Below the pieces are notes generated by a model. That model did no database searches, had not been told where the DNA came from, and saw nothing but the letters and a program-made list of their open reading frames with translations. From NCBI GenBank assembly GCA_030267565.1, contig BRXU01000005.1, positions 3,723,501 to 3,787,500 of the forward strand: DNA of 64,000 nucleotides, given 5' to 3'. Of this stretch, positions 1 through 11,259 are shown piece after piece (within the stretch, counting starts at the first letter, position 1; every line of letters starts with the position of its first letter). The DNA is from Pleodorina starrii (lineage: Eukaryota; Chlorophyta; Chlorophyceae; Chlamydomonadales; Volvocaceae). The translations under genes were made by a program, and so were the position numbers.

Positions 1-159
1 GGCGCGGGCGCGGAGGAGGCGCTGCAAGCTAGGGTATGCGCTGTCGGCTGGTGTGAAGGCGAGGCTCGGGGTCTTGGTGTGGGTGTGGGTGGGTTGCTGA
101 GGCGCCACACGGTGGTGTGGTGCGCAGACTGGGTGAGGCGGGGGACAGGTAGGCTAGGT

Positions 160-345
160 TTTCAGGCAGGCAGGTGTACGGGTAGAAACGCAGGCAGGCA
201 AGGGCAGGCAGGACTTGGTAGCAATACCGTCAGGCAGGATTACAGGTAGGCAGGCAGACAGGCAGGATTTCAGGTAGGCAGGCAGGCAGGCAGGCAGGAT
301 TTCAGGCAGACAGGCAGGCAGGTCGACAGGCGCTATCAGGCAATC
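160..345. repeat. CAGG/GCAGGATTTCAGGTAG minisatellite
   Basis: Runs of GGCAGGCAGG are separated by GGATTTCAGGTA-like spacers, giving an imperfect tandem array of CAGG tetramers. Open frames through it translate to CLPA repeats and are repeat artefacts. Confidence 0.75.
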
Positions 346-2344
346 AGGCAAAGCACTTGACACGCGCTTTGGGGCCGCTATCCAGCACGCGCTTGAGAGC
401 GCGGCGGTATTGGCCGGAGCAATCGGCGGCGGTTGTAGGGTTCGTTAGGGTTCGTTGAGGTGCGTTGAATGTATGCCGCTCTTCCTTTTATCTGTCGTGT
501 CGTATCTGTCGTATCGCCCGTCCGGGCACACGCGCGTGCGCTCTTTTTCTTTCTCACCTAGATAGACGTGCAACGCAACGCATGGGCCCCCGGACAGCCA
601 GCGATATGTGTGTCCGTCTGCTGCTGCTGCTGTTGTGCGGGGCATGGGGCATTCCATCGGGCTGGCGGGCTGGCGATGAGGATGCTGGCGATGATGCTGG
701 CGATGAGGATGACGATGATGATGGGGGAGGAGTGGGGCCAGGAGGGTGGGAGGGGACAAGGGCGTGCGTGGGTGAGGGAAAGGTAGGACTGTCCCACGAC
801 CGGCCGTCCCGCGGGTTGAGGATTGGGACCCCGTGATCCGACTGATGGATCGAGTCCCGCGCTGCAAAGGAAGTCCCCACAGGAAGGGGAAGTCATAGAA
901 TGGTTGTCTTTGTCTTCTTGCACATTTGGGCTCCAGACATTTCAAAAACCCTCGTTAGTAGGGTGGAGCCGACGGGTCAGTGGTGGTGGCGGTCAGCAGA
1001 GCGAAATGAGGCTGCCGCGGCGACAGCCCACATTGCGGCTGCGCTCCGGCAGCCCTCTGACGTGCCGCTGCCATGGGCTGCTGTCCGGCAGTTGCGAAAC
1101 CGGAGAGCGGCCTGGCAAGCCACGAAGATTTTCCCTTCCCGAGGCGGCGGATGGAGATGTATCCGTCGACCGCGCGTGTATTGCTCGGCTGCGCTGGCTC
1201 GCTTTGGAAGTGGCCCGCTTCCCCTCTGCCGATCCGGCTGCGATCAGGTTTCGCGTGAGGCCTGCTTCAGCACGCTTTTTTGGTGCTTGCTGGCCTTCCG
1301 TGCGTCGGCCGCGCATTTATGGTGTGCGTATATGTCCTTATGTGTGTGCTTGTGCTTATGTGCTTGTGTATGTGAATGCTGTTGCTTCTATTTTGCGCAG
1401 TATCTTGCGGTGCACCGATCCTCTTCCGCTGTCCGCGCCGCCTTGCTTGTGCTTGTGTGTGTGTGGAAGGTGTGATGTGTGCGTCGGAACGATTGCTGGC
1501 TGACTCTTCCCCGGCTTGGCTGACTGGCTGGCTGACTGACTGGCCGGCCGGCTGGCTGACTTGCTGGCTGTTGTCGTCGTCGTCGTCCTATCTTTATCGG
1601 TTGTTGGAGCTCCTCTTTGACGCTGCGCCGGCGTTTCAGTTCGGTTCTCTCGGCGCTCTCTTGCTCTTCCATTCTGGGACCGTTCGGGGCCCCGGCCTCG
1701 GGCCTCGGGGCCTCGGCCCCGGCCTCGACGGTGCCTCTACGATTACATATCGATGTCGCATTGGAGCCATGCAGGGGCGGTGATGTCATTACGCGGCGCG
1801 TGCAGCTGTGTGTGTCTTTGGGTGGCGTTCGAGCTTGCAGTCCAGTCTTTGATTTCTGGCCGCCTCGCCTAACGCCGCCATCCATTTGTCGTGTCGTAAG
1901 CGGCTGGCTCTCGATCTACGCAGCGCCGCGTGATTTTATCCATGATATTCGCTCGCTTTAGAATCCGTCGGTTCGCTAGTTCGGCAATTCGGTCGACAGG
2001 GAGTGTGTTCATTCATATTCGGTCAGGAAGGCGGCGGTGAGTAGGCGCGCCTCAGCTTTTGTTAGTTGGAGTTAGTTACATGCGAGCGCCGCTGGCGGAG
2101 CGCCCCGCGACGCGAGTGGTCGGGGGCGGTGGGCGGGGGGCCTCAATATCACGTGGGTCGCCGCCGCCGACCGGGGGAGCAAATTTGTGGAAAGACGGCC
2201 GAGGTACGTGATGACCACGTAGATAGTTTGAGGAGATAGATCTTTTCTCTTCATCATGTGGATCATCTTGTGGCGGACGGGACGGGCGGCGCTTCGGCGC
2301 CCCGAGTGTGCGGATTGGGTACATTTGGGCTTATTCACGGTGCC

Positions 2345-2410
2345 TTGCGGCGGCGGTAAGCCCCAGGGTGTTTGTCCCTGGGGCGGAGCCAGCGAGCTTG
2401 CGGCGGCGGC
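2345..2410. repeat. Perfect 9-bp hairpin flanked by direct repeats
   Basis: GCCCCAGGG (2360-2368) and CCCTGGGGC (2376-2384) form a 9-bp stem with a 7-nt loop. The hairpin is flanked by TTGCGGCGGCGGT at 2345-2357 and a near copy starting at 2398. It could be part of a folded non-coding transcript or a chance GC palindrome. Confidence 0.5.
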
Positions 2411-3644
2411 GGTGGGGGGCACGCGTAGCCCCCTGTTTTACGTGCGTGGGCACGTCACGCTGCGGGCGTGTGCCGTCTGGAGTTGCCTGTTGTTGTTGTT
2501 GCTGTTGCTCTCTTCTTGCGGTTGCTGTTGAAGGGTTGATGCGTCGTTGCTGTGTTTGCTGCGGCAGCACAGCGGCCACGGTGCTCTGTCCGGGTAGCCT
2601 CAGCGCGGTGAGTTGGCTTTGATCTGGCAGCGGCGGCATACCCGTAACGGGAGCCCCTCGTGCGCGATGCGATCTCTGTCGGTCGGCGGGAGCCCCGGAG
2701 CCCTGGGCTGCGGTATGGTTGTTGTTGTTGTCGTTGTCACAATGGGCCGTGGGTTGCGGGCCGTGGGTTGCGGGTTGTGGGTTGCGGGTTGTTGCAGTGG
2801 ACTCCATTTGGGGGCGATTTGGGGGGCTGCAGCGGTTGGGGCGGCGGGGCAATGCAATGCAAGCCACGTGCCCTACAGCAGGCTGTCGCTGGTCGCGCAG
2901 GTCGAGGCGGAGGCTCCTGCTGCAGTGGATGCGGCCGCCTGCCGGGGCCGGTGTAGGGGCCTGGGGCTGCCCGGTATACCGACCGGGGCTGCCCTGTGTT
3001 TAGGCCTCTGGTGGTTTTGACAGGTTCCTGCAGTGCACGGGCAGGGCGGCCTGGTTGCAATTTGTTTCAGGTAGTTTTGTGCGCTGCGGGGCCGAGCGGT
3101 CGCCCGTAGCGGATAGCGGATTGGGATTTTGCGCACAGGTGCTCAGCTTTTTCGAAGTTTCGTTATTGCCCACGCACCCAGGGGTGGCCCCAAATTGTTG
3201 CGCTCGAGCAGCGGATTGGTTTGCCATGACGCATATGTTGCCCCGTGGCCCGTTTACGGCGGGGCCTTCGGACCTAAGAGCTGTGTAAAGATGTTCAATC
3301 ATCCTGCCTCCCGCGTCCATGCTCATGTGCACATACCGTATGAACAGCACAGGCGGGCCTCCCCCCCGTAGCCCCGTTCACGGGCTCCGGCCTATACGTG
3401 GATAACCCCCAGTAACCACCCTCTGGTGCCCCCGGACGCATCACCCTATGGCTATCTCCGGTGCCGGGCCAGCGCCAAGGGCCAGCAGCAGGCCCGTTGG
3501 ATGTACGGTACTCTTGCTGGGTCTGCAGCCCCCTGTGACAAACATGTCAAGGGGCAAAGCGTTGTCGTTTTTGTGGAATCACGCTCTTGCTTGATTAATA
3601 GGCGCGAGCAGACAACTTCCGTGTGTGTTCCCGGGAGCGCGGGA

Positions 3645-3832
3645 GGACGGGGCTTTCGCTTTCGCCTTCGCCTTGGCTTTCGCCTTTGCCGTCGCCGTCG
3701 CCTTTACGCCGTCGCCTACGCTTTCGCTTTAGCTTTGGCCTTAGCTTTCGCTTTCGCCTTCGCCTTCGCTTTTGCTTTCGCCTTCGCTTTCGCTTTCGCC
3801 TTGGCCTGCTACTGTTCCGCTTTCGCCATCGA
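3645..3832. repeat. CTTTCG/CCTTCG hexamer array
   Basis: Roughly 190 bp of tandem degenerate hexamers (CTTTCG, CCTTCG, CCTTGG). All frames are open because the unit lacks stops, so the Ala-Phe or Arg-rich translations are not evidence of coding. Confidence 0.8.
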
Positions 3833-6689
3833 GTAGGAGGGTGCGCATGTGCGCCCGCCAACCCTGGCGCTGCCCCAAGGGTTGCGCGGGGGGGCGCTGC
3901 ACACCAGTGGTCCGAAACCGTTACCAACTTAGCTCAGTCATATCCTCTGTAAACCCCCCGTATTGCCCAAATTCGCATTTCTCGCCGTCAATGACGCAGG
4001 GGGTGAGGCACGGCAATCCATCAAGTCGTGCAGATGCTCCCCCCCTCCAGCCCATCCTGAGCGACGGGAAACCTGACCGAGGCAGAAAATGCGGGAGCCG
4101 GGAGGATGCTGCTTCATCTGCGTTTTCGCAGATGTCCTGCTGAACTGAAACACCCCCCGGCGTCGCCGTTACTGGCAACCGTTGTGGGTGTTGCCCTCTT
4201 GCGTGCCAATGCGTGCGTGCGGGATTAGGGCGCAGGCGGCCTGGGTGGCTGGGAAAACACCAGCGGGGTGGGGTGGCGCAGCTGCGCACCCAGCACCAGG
4301 CACGGACCCGGACCCGTGAGCCCATATCATCTTCCAGCGGTGGCGCTGGCGGCAGCGGTAGCGGTAGCAGTGGCGGTGGCGGTAGCGAAGGTGGGCGCCC
4401 GGGTTGCTCAGGCGATTCGCATCCCAGCGCGAACCGCATCTGCCCGCGCGCGTTCCAGTCTTCCAGAGACGGCGGGCCCAGGAGCCGCGCCCCCAGAACA
4501 CGGTCCTCCCGACAAGTCTGCCCCGAAATCCGCGACACACCGACCATGCGGTGGCCTATGGATGGACAGGACAGGACACACACGCGTAGGAGACCGCCGC
4601 TTGACCTTGCATGGTAACTCCGGGGGCGGTGCTGTTCGGGGCGTGGTTTTCTTCAGACAGTGGCTGGGGCGTTCGTGGCTTCGTGCCCACCCAGCTCCCT
4701 TGGCGGCGCCGCACATGCTCTGAGCCGGTACTTGTAATGCTCGGGATGTCAAGGGGCGCGACGTGCGGTCTGCCTGTGTACACCTTTCCATGACGTGAGT
4801 GATGTGGGGTTCCGTGTTTATTGTGGATATTTCTCCCGGAAGCGCAGCAGCGAGCGATCTGGACTTGCGGCCCAGTGCGGCCCGTCGGTCCCAGGTCGGT
4901 CTCGCCCGGGGTGTAAAACGGTCCCGGAACGACTTAAAAGCCGATCGGCAGCAGTCCGCCGCGGCCTGGTGACTCCCATTGCATCTGTGAGTGCTGCTCT
5001 GAAGGGTTTGTTGCGTTTTCAGCAGATCGATGTCATCGGCGAGGTATGTAGCTAGGCGAAATGGTTGGACGGAGCGCGTCAACCGCAGGGTCATCTCGCA
5101 CAACGGCGAACCGCAAAGGAAGGACACCATTATAAAGATGAAATTTGAATTTCAGTTTAATAGTTATACCTCGACGTGTGTCGTCTGGACGTATGACGAA
5201 CAAATCATACAAGTTGGGTACAAGTGCGGGGGTGTCCGTAAAAGCCCGGGGGGGGGGGCATGGACGGTAGATTGGTGTTGATGCGGGTACGTGGGGAGAC
5301 CATCGTCGTTCTCCCTTGTCCGCTTCAGCGCGAAGTGCCTTAACGCAACGTGCCTGGCCTCCTAGACTGGCCAGGATCGGCGCCTCGGTCGTAATCGTGC
5401 GCATGCTGCGCTCATGAAAAACGAGGTAAATTTCAATTACACAAATTTCTAGGAAATCCTGCTCAGTGTATGTGGCGTCTGGTTGGCCGCGTGTCAAATC
5501 GCGCGCATATCACACCGTCACACTTTACTAATGCATGGCGCCAATGTCGCAAGAAGTAAGCTCTCAAACAATGAATATTTAACTGAAGGTTTTCTGAGTG
5601 CAACGCTAGAAAACCAAGGTTTTCTGTGAACTCAGAGGAGTTGTGCCCTCATAAGGGCGTTGGTACGACACATGGTGCCAGTTAAGGTGTCCGCGAAGGC
5701 GTGGAGGAGTGATTTTCGGGTTTTGTAGCTACATAGGGTGGTTGCTGCGAGGCTGTGGGCATTAAGGCCTTAGCGATAGCTTTCGCGGTAGCCGGCCCTC
5801 ACCCGGCCTACCTACCGAATAAGGACGGCTTTCATTGCTTGCAGGTACCCTTTGTGTGTAACGAACGATGATTTCTCATGAAAACTTGTTAGGTGTTAAT
5901 ATGTTAATGCCCGTAGCGGTATGTTTCATGCAATGCCGCCTCTAGAGCTGTCCGCCCGCCTCGCAGGACGCGGGTCCCTGCAACAGTAAGCGTCCAGGCT
6001 CAGGGAAGCGCCACGGACACGAGCCGGTGCGAAAGTAGTATTACAAAAACACTGTAGGTTCCGGAATATAATAATATCTTGAGCTGCTGTAATTATCTGC
6101 TATCCCGAGCACAGACAGCAGCTGGGCCGAACACTGGCATGGCAGGGGTCATCACTCATCCGGGAATCCGCAAAAATACGGTATAAAACATCTTACAAGC
6201 ATTAGGAAAACCGAGGCAACACGTATACTGAATAATCAGCCTCCACCATCTCCGCGCGCACACAGCAGCTCAGTAAGCGCGCGGGATCCTGCTAACCTCC
6301 GCTAACATCCTTCCGGCTCCATCACGCATCTAGACAGCTTGCCCCGCCCTACTTACTGGCTCCATACATGTGATCCTACCGTCTCAGCCGAGACCTTCAA
6401 ACAGGATAATTCGGTCCACACTTAACAGAGCGCAGCGGTCGATCGAGCCCTGTCCATATCCCGGCCTGCAAGCTGAGCACTGGCTTTCCCCGTATGTACT
6501 GTCATTCTACGTACGTCCATCCGCTTGTCTGCTGTCGCGAAGGCGCCCGCCCGCCCGCGCTCTTGGAGCGAGCGCCACCAACCGCTCCGTCCTACGTGAC
6601 CCGCTGCTCCTAGATAGATAGCCACGTACGCGAGTTTGCAGGTTTTTCTTTTTCAGCCGCATCGGACAAATAAAGCCGTCGCAACATAC

Positions 6690-9259
6690 ATGGCCCCTGC
6701 TGCGAGCCCTGCCAGCAGCTGCTGTGCGTCTCGCAGCAGCACCCGCGGCGGCAGCAGCAGCAGCAGCGGGAGCAGCATTCGCAGCGGGAGCAACTTCTCG
6801 TTTATTACGGACTCCTCCTCCTCACCATCACAGGCCAGCGGCAGCCTCAGCGACAGCCTGCCGCTGTGCACCGAAGCCAACGTGGATACCGTCACAGCGC
6901 CTGGGACCACGGGGGAGGCCAACAGGGCAATGCTGGCGGCAGCCGGTTTTGGCGACGACGGCGGGCGCTGTCTTGAAGCTGTTGAGCTAGCAGCAGGGCC
7001 CCGGGCGGCTTTGCCAGCAATCGATCCTGTGGCCGCCTGCTGCTTCCAAAGCACGAACAGGTGTGTTGGGTTCCGTAACTAATCATTTGAAATAGGCAAT
7101 ACAGGCAATAAAAGAAGGACTCAACGAACTACGTATGGTAGCTCACACACGCTTAGCAGCAGCAGCAGTTGATGAACCGGGGCGATCGAGTGAACCCGAA
7201 TGAAGCTGTGAGACAAGTTATTAGCACCGGCCCTGAGAACCGCACGCAGGGATGAACCGTCTCTGCAGCAGGCGCATGATGACACGCGGCGGCGGCCGGC
7301 TTCGGAAGGCCAGGCGGCGGCCGCGGGCTGCACCGCCGCCGCCGCTGCCGCCGCCGCCGGCACGGCGACCCCCCGCCGCCGCCTGCCTGGCCAGCACCGC
7401 GCTCTCATCTTGGGCTGGATGCGCCAGGTGTCGGAGGCTCTGGACCTGCACCCCTCCACGCTCTTTTTGGCGTTTTCACTCCTGGATCGAGTCGTGGCGG
7501 CGGCGACGGCGGCGGCGAAGGTGCGGGTTCGTTTGTCTATTGGCGAGCATACGCGCACACCTAAGGCTCTGGGCGGGGTTATTAATCGAGAATGACACTC
7601 CGGGCGGGGGTTTCGTGTTTGGGGAATGAAGCGAGTACAGTGTAACACTATCGTAGCCGGCTAGGCTGCGTGATTACTAGCTTGCGTGTTGGGGACAATA
7701 TGCAATAGTGGTCTTATCGGGCTCAATCTACCCGAAGAAGGCTGGCCGGGGTTGCAAGTAGACGGCCCGCTTCGAGTTCTCTCCACCCTCTCTACCTTCC
7801 GCCGATAGATCACACGTACATACGCGTACCCATTCACCGCAGGCTCCTTCAGACGGCCCGCAGCTGCAGCTGCTTACGCTGGCCTGCATGTCGGTGGCGG
7901 TCAAGTACAACGAGGTACGATTGTACGGCGGTACGGGAGCGTACGACAGGGCGCGCGGGAACTGGAGAGCCTTTCCTTTTTGTGGAACGTTTTATGCGTG
8001 CGTGCGTGGTCGCACTAGTCGCACCTACACGCACTAGCCTCAAACACGCGCTTGCCTGCCTGATTCCGTTCCATCTATCGATTCCCCGGTCTGACCTGCG
8101 TGATGCCCCGCAATCGACGCAGAGCGTGCATGTTGGCCCCACCGTGTGGCTGGGCCTGGCCGTGAATTCAGCTGGCCACAACCTCTTCCAGGTGCGTGAA
8201 TGCATACTTACAAAATGCGCCGCACCTGTTGCCTTCTTGGTTTCACGGCCTCGACCGAGCTCCTATGCTCGCTGGGGAGCACCCACATACATGCATGCCC
8301 TATTGTCGCTTCTTGCCTGCCTGCCTGTCTGCCTGGCCGGTGGCCGCCCGCCTGCTGCTGGCTGCCTGCCCTCCTGGCAGTCAGCAGTCCGCCCTCCGCC
8401 GCCAGCAGCAGCCTCGCTCCACCTACACTTGCGCTTTCCGTCCTTCCGCCACACCATACAGCTGTCCAGTTCAACCGCGCGCGCGTGCCAGCCAGCCAAC
8501 AGAGCGTAGAACATTTGCAATTGTTGGCTCCGTAACTGTGCTGCTGTAGGAATATTGCACCCCCACATCCGCACCCCCACATCCCCATTGCATAATTACA
8601 CCCCCACACCCCTCCCCCGCATGCGATGCCCTCATTCAGGCGCGCGACCTGCAGCGCTGCGAGTTCAGTTTGCTGCAGACTGTCGACTGGCGCCTGCACC
8701 AACCCAACACCCACACCTTCCTGGAGCACTTCCTCATGTGCCTTATGGATGATGAAGCGGTACGGCTGGTGAACGGCGGTGGGCAGCAGTACCCGCTCAG
8801 CAGCGACAGCGGCAGCGGCGATCTCGGCGGCCCGGAGGGTAGCGGCGGCAGCGCTGTTACCACAGCCGCCAGCAACGCCTTCATCACCATCAGCAGCAGC
8901 TCCGAGGGCGACGGCGGCGGAAGCGGCGACCCGCGGGTCTCATCGGATGTCGCAGCAACGGCCCTGGCACTCGCAGAACTGTCTCTGCTGTACGACGATT
9001 TCCTGTCGTACGACCACAGCACCGTTGCGCTGGCCTGCGTGTCCTTGGCACTGCGCCCGCCGCCGCCGCCGGCGGCCTTCGGCGGCGGCGGGGAAGAGGT
9101 GCGGGCTGCTATGCAGCCGCCGCTGGCGCCGCCTCAGCCGCCGCCGCCCGGCGAGGGCCGACAGCAGGGCGGCGGCGGCGGCGGTCTGCTGCTGCCACCG
9201 ACTGCTGCCTCCGCGGCCGCCGCCATGATGAGCGCAGACGGCACCGGCGGAGCAGCCGC

Positions 9260-9310
<51 letters not shown>

Positions 9311-9422
9311 GGCCGGGACGTCGTCAAGGCACTCCTGGGCGGCGGCGCCTGGCCTCGCGTCTTGCATTGCGGCGCTGCTGGAGAGGTGCTGCTGCCCCGC
9401 CTCGGTGACCGGACTGGCGTAG
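6690..9422 (+). CDS. CYCD: D-type cyclin, copy A
   Basis: Predicted G1 cyclin that would activate a cyclin-dependent kinase to phosphorylate the RB-type repressor. Exons: 6690-7060, 7250-7520, 7843-7914, 8123-8191, 8640-9422; 521 codons plus stop. All introns are GT..AG with phases 2,0,0,0. The N-terminal cyclin box runs from about residue 175: W-M-R-Q-V, TLFLAFSLLDR, then LQLLTLACMSVAVKYNE in exon 3 and CEFSLLQTVDWRL in exon 5. A second cyclin fold, LSLLYDDFLSYDHSTVALAC, follows after a Gly/Ser linker. The N-terminal region is Ser-rich with LPLCTE at about residues 57-62, a degenerate form of the D-cyclin LxCxE motif. The C-terminus has a 16- to 17-residue poly-Ala tract. Compared with copies B and C the final intron is absent. 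The start is the first in-frame ATG. D-type assignment rests on paralogy with B and C. Confidence 0.83.
9255..9315 (+). repeat. GCC trinucleotide tract coding poly-Ala in cyclin A
   Basis: An uninterrupted GCC run inside the last exon encodes the poly-alanine stretch near the C-terminus of cyclin copy A. It is expected to be length-polymorphic. Confidence 0.85.
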
Positions 9423-11259
9423 GTCGGTGCGTGCGTGATGATGATGAGCCTATCTACCATACGTACCTATCTACACGCACAGGATCCAGGCAGTTCCTAG
9501 CTATCGCAGGGCCCTGCCTCACTCTTTTGTTGCCGTACGTATCTGATGTACCACGCACCCGCACCGCCTAGATGTGTATATATGTTGCGGCAAGGCATGG
9601 TGCGTTGCGCGCGGCCTTCGGTATGTAGATAGGTAGGTGAACGAAGGCCCGCCGCCGCCAGGGCGCGCAGGCCATCCATGGGCGGGATGGATGGATGTAC
9701 ATATTGCATCTGTAGCTAGTTCATCGATGCTCGCTGCTGGCTGCTCGCTGTTGTGGGGTTTTCCTCAGAGTTTCCGCGCGGCCCGCCCATCATTCGGTCG
9801 TCGTCGTCGTCGTCATACATTTGCGCGTTAGTTTGTGCGCGCCAAATGCGCGTGCTGGATTGTAGGCAGGCAGTAAGGCGGCGGTCAGGCACACATACAC
9901 CATCTATGCATGTATAATAAGCAAACAGGTAGGCACAGTACGCGCGCACGGAGGATGAGCTGGGAGGTAGCTAGCTAGAGGGTAGCTAGCGTGGCAGATG
10001 GCGATTGACGATCAAGGTAGGACGACGACGACTGGCCAGCAGCAGCTGGTTGCTTCGTTGTCTGAGCCGATGCAGGGCTGCTGCTGGTCAGTCCACGCAG
10101 CTACCCTAAGCAACAAAAGAACTTGATTGGTGTTGGACGGACAGATTCGAGGTATCCGCTTCGTCGTACTTGGCTTGCCAGATTGGCTGGTGCGTGCGTG
10201 CGTATACCGTAATAGCTTAGAGTCGTTGGTTGGCTAGCGAGCTAGCTCCGTATGTTGAATGAATGGCTGGACATATAGGTAGCTAGCATAATTGAACACC
10301 TGTTTGGGGTTACGCAGCTCGGCAGCAGCTAGAGACATAGATAGATAAATAGATAGATAGGTTTCAGGTAGGTGAGGTAACTAGGCTCCCCGTTTGGCAC
10401 TTACCTGCCCGCGACGACGAAGAGCTATCTAGCTGAAGTAGTATGTAGACTGCACTTTGTTGCACTTCATTCACAGCCGCACGCTTCCGTCGGTACGGCT
10501 TCATTTGCGCAGCGCGCGGCGGCTATGCTACATTCGGCGAGCGCCAGGCGGCGAGCGGCGGCTTGTGGCATCGCACGTCAGCGCGCATACATAAAGCAGC
10601 ATGCCTGCGTGCATAACACCGGTAATGCACACTCACACGTTAGCTCCTGCGTGCGGCGTTAAGCTTGCCTGCGTGCGCGTGTGCGCCATGATTAGCTTTA
10701 GTCGTACTGTCGTAGCAAGATAGGCACGCCCTGGCACGCAGGAGGTTGGTCGTCGAGCGGAACTGAAGTTGTACATCTTGGTTGGTTGCACTTGCGCGCC
10801 GCAGCGGGACGTAGAATGGTAGAATGGGAGGTATACATTTATTCCGTGGCCTGAACGATAGCGGCGGTCCATCCATCGATCGATGTGCTGCTGCTGCTGA
10901 CCGGGCATACGTCCTGCTGTCCATCGATCCATTTTGCAAGCATCGTGCGTGTGATGAGTAGTGGCGGGCGGGGGCTCAAAGGAAGGAAGCGGGCATGGGG
11001 CGAGTATGTATTAACTGATTTAACGGTTGATTGGCGTGTACGATAGTACCGCCGCTAGTCAGTAGTGCAGCAGTACCACTGCATGCATGCATGCCGGTCC
11101 GTCCACCAACGAATGCTCTCACCGTGTGTGTGGCAAACAAGCAAGTGCACCAGCGTGCGTGCCCCGCCCGCCGGCGGCTCCATCTATCCTGGCGCCGCTT
11201 CGACCCCATCGTAGCGTCCACCGCTCCACTCCCGTTCATTCCCCGCATCCGCCGTCGCC
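9423..11259. other. Convergent intergenic stretch
   Basis: This lies between the 3' ends of cyclin A (+) and the transporter (-) and probably holds both 3' untranslated regions. It contains GTAGCTAGC-like, GATAGATA and (GTC)n short repeats. I see no conserved open frame or RNA gene. Confidence 0.5.

Larger units (their letters stand above)
1..6689. other. Gene-poor stretch upstream of cyclin copy A
   Basis: I recognise no gene here. Open frames exist on both strands, but they follow GC-rich or repetitive DNA, overlap each other and show no conserved motif. The stretch contains a CAGG-type minisatellite (about 160-345), GGCTGACT-like repeats (about 1505-1565), a hairpin at 2360-2384, a CTTTCG/CCTTCG hexamer array (about 3645-3830) and GGTGGC repeats (about 4335-4395). 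From about 5500 to 6400 the base composition becomes more AT-rich, which may mark the promoter and 5' flank of the cyclin gene that starts at 6690. Confidence 0.5.

Noticed and set aside
4408..5130. Minus-strand open frame of 240 codons
   Set aside because: No conserved domain or splice neighbours; amino-acid composition looks random.
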